Shown here: piece by piece, positions 62,738 to 64,000 of the stretch
How the letters are laid out: each line of letters begins with the position of its first letter
Position numbering within the stretch: the first letter of the stretch is position 1
From: Deltaproteobacteria bacterium
GTDB lineage: Bacteria; Myxococcota_C; UBA6777
Direction of reading: 5' to 3'
Assembly: GCA_002731275.1 (NCBI GenBank)
Contig: PCBK01000076.1
Location: forward strand, 1 to 64,000
DNA: 64,000 bases
Program-made: the position numbers and the translations under genes
The notes under the pieces: model-generated
Database searches by the model: none
What the model was told of the DNA's origin: nothing
Seen by the model: the letters and a program-made list of their open reading frames with translations, nothing else

Positions 62738-64000
62738 GCCTCCGACCCTCCAGCTCGTGAAAGGTGGATATTTCCGACTTGATCAACCTTCATATCCCAG
62801 CCCTCTCTCACAACTGTTGTCGATGAATATTCTCGAATCAGTAACGGCCCAACCACACGATCTTCTGCGCAAAGTTGTCCTCGCTCAATCGTTGGCCAGT
62901 CCTCCCATCGCTCCCCATTATAAACGGAGCAGACACCAAACGAGTTCGATAATGCACCTTCTTTTCGCGCCTCCAACGACGGAAGCTGACATGAGTATGC
63001 CCGCCCAACCCCTTGCACCCGTAAGGTGACGATTTGAAGGGGCTTCTGCGTGGTGTAACCATACAGCTGCAAGTGCTTGTCTTCAAAGGCTGCCGCGACA
63101 TCCACACCTTCTTCGTAGGGGATGTTGATCTCGTAGGATTGTCCTGCATATCGCAGCTCAAAAGAAGAACGAAGTTGTAGGTCTTCGAGCGCAAGACCAT
63201 CTCGTCGCCACACCGCGTGTATCTCTTCACAGAGCGCATCATACAACGCCTGCACCTCTGGCAGCGATGGCAGCGCTGGAAAGACACCATTCTCAGATTC
63301 GACAGTAAGCAGCAGGGAGCGAGAGACGTCGTACATGGGCGCACTGAGTAACATCCCAAAGGCACTGAGCAGACCAGGATATTGGGGAACGATCACGTGC
63401 TTCATCCCCAGCTCCTCGGCGAGTTGACACGCATGAAGCCCACCAGCACCACCAAACGGCAGCAAAGAAAAGGTACGTGGATCATGTCCTTTTTGCACAG
63501 ATATCCGCTGGATCGCCCTCGTCATTTTTGCGCCAGCGATACGCAAGATCCCAACCGCAAGCGCTTCGGGAGACAGACCTGCCTGAGAAGCGAGCTCTGT
63601 GATCGCCTGCTTCGCGGCCTCTGGGTGAAGCTGCATATGCCCACCCAAGCGCAAATCACTTTGGATATGGCCCAAAAACACATGCGCATCTGTCACCGTT
63701 GCCTGGAAGGGAGCCTTTTGATGACCATAACACGCAGGTCCCGGCCTTGCCCCTGCAGATTGTGGCCCAACACGTAGCGCGCCTCCTGCATCCAACCACG
63801 CCAGAGAGCCACCTCCAGCCCCTACAGTGTGGATGTCCAACATCGGAATCCGCAAAGGCATCCCCGCAATCTCACTCTCCGTCGTCCGCGCGATCTCACC
63901 CTCACAAAGGGAGACATCTGTACTCGTCCCGCCCATATCAAACGAGATGAATCGCTCACACCCAGCCAAAAGGGCCATTTTTTTGGCACCATGAATCCCA
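62734..64000 (-). CDS. Hydantoinase A / oxoprolinase-family subunit (5' part beyond window)
   Basis: The C-terminal 421 residues or so of a HyuA-type subunit; the reading frame is open to the right edge ([13 protein letters not shown]), so the start is outside. It has the ASKHA-fold phosphate-binding motif [12 protein letters not shown], the [13 protein letters not shown] and [15 protein letters not shown] stretches and [17 protein letters not shown], all diagnostic of hydantoinase A/5-oxoprolinase N-terminal and central regions. It supplies the ATP-dependent half of the reaction of the neighbouring B subunit. An ATG at 63978 lies inside the family domain and is not the true start. Confidence 0.93.
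   Translation of the reverse strand, partial: GIHGAKKMALLAGCERFISFDMGGTSTDVSLCEGEIARTTESEIAGMPLRIPMLDIHTVGAGGGSLAWLDAGGALRVGPQSAGARPGPACYGHQKAPFQATVTDAHVFLGHIQSDLRLGGHMQLHPEAAKQAITELASQAGLSPEALAVGILRIAGAKMTRAIQRISVQKGHDPRTFSLLPFGGAGGLHACQLAEELGMKHVIVPQYPGLLSAFGMLLSAPMYDVSRSLLLTVESENGVFPALPSLPEVQALYDALCEEIHAVWRRDGLALEDLQLRSSFELRYAGQSYEINIPYEEGVDVAAAFEDKHLQLYGYTTQKPLQIVTLRVQGVGRAYSCQLPSLEARKEGALSNSFGVCSVYNGERWEDWPTIERGQLCAEDRVVGPLLIREYSSTTVVREGWDMKVDQVGNIHLSRAGGSEA

Overview
The window looks like a chromosomal segment of a free-living, Gram-negative, deltaproteobacterial-type organism, most plausibly Myxococcota or Bradymonadota-like; this is an inference. The grounds are the many secreted and lipidated proteins, the Cys-rich, MopE-type and thrombospondin-3 repeat surface proteins, a MYXO-CTERM-like sorting tail, DUF4388/PATAN and hybrid histidine kinases, a eukaryote-like Ser/Thr kinase and type IV pilus parts. 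Base composition looks close to 50% GC by eye, without obvious islands. No IS element, integrase, CRISPR array or phage gene is visible.

Layout. 109-1308: thirteen tRNA genes on the minus strand, without encoded CCA; two have Leu anticodons but short variable loops. 1338-1591: a strong terminator below a small Cys-rich peptide gene with hairpins in its leader. 1.8-11.1 kb: mostly secreted proteins (alpha/beta hydrolase lipoprotein, Cys-rich lipoprotein with 21-bp repeats, beta-propeller), plus an HDAC-family deacetylase, a hotdog thioesterase, a lytic transglycosylase and a DUF4388 regulator. 11.3-15.9 kb: larE coupled to a CPBP intramembrane protease, a YVTN propeller and pncB. 16-25 kb: OmpA/TSP3 porin-like protein, lipoprotein, inositol-monophosphatase-family enzyme and a 1466-residue surface protein ending in Gly-Gly-Cys-Thr-Cys, a membrane segment and Arg/Lys.

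25-30.4 kb: a soluble FtsH-like AAA/M41 protease with two small operon partners, then a GAF/pseudo-histidine-kinase protein. 30.5-42.4 kb: GT39-type glycosyltransferase, two related hybrid histidine kinases flanking an Fe-type alcohol dehydrogenase, and a fused transporter-like/spermidine-synthase-like protein. 42.4-43.8 kb: an unknown protein with a potentially structured leader, then a non-coding array with an exact 126-bp higher-order period. 43.8-54.7 kb: SirB1-type protein, NhaC antiporter, type IV pilin, ung, a membrane Ser/Thr kinase, and a PilT-like/NUDIX/FAD-oxidoreductase operon. 55-64 kb: hppD, a MopE-WD40 lipoprotein, a tightly overlapping ECF sigma/membrane anti-sigma-like/YbjQ triad, and a hydantoinase A-B-Smr operon cut by the right edge.

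How parts may cooperate: the CPBP protease could process the MYXO-CTERM-like protein; the pilin and PilT-like ATPase belong to type IV pili; the sigma factor is probably held by its overlapping membrane partner. These links are inferred from families and gene order, not shown by the sequence alone.
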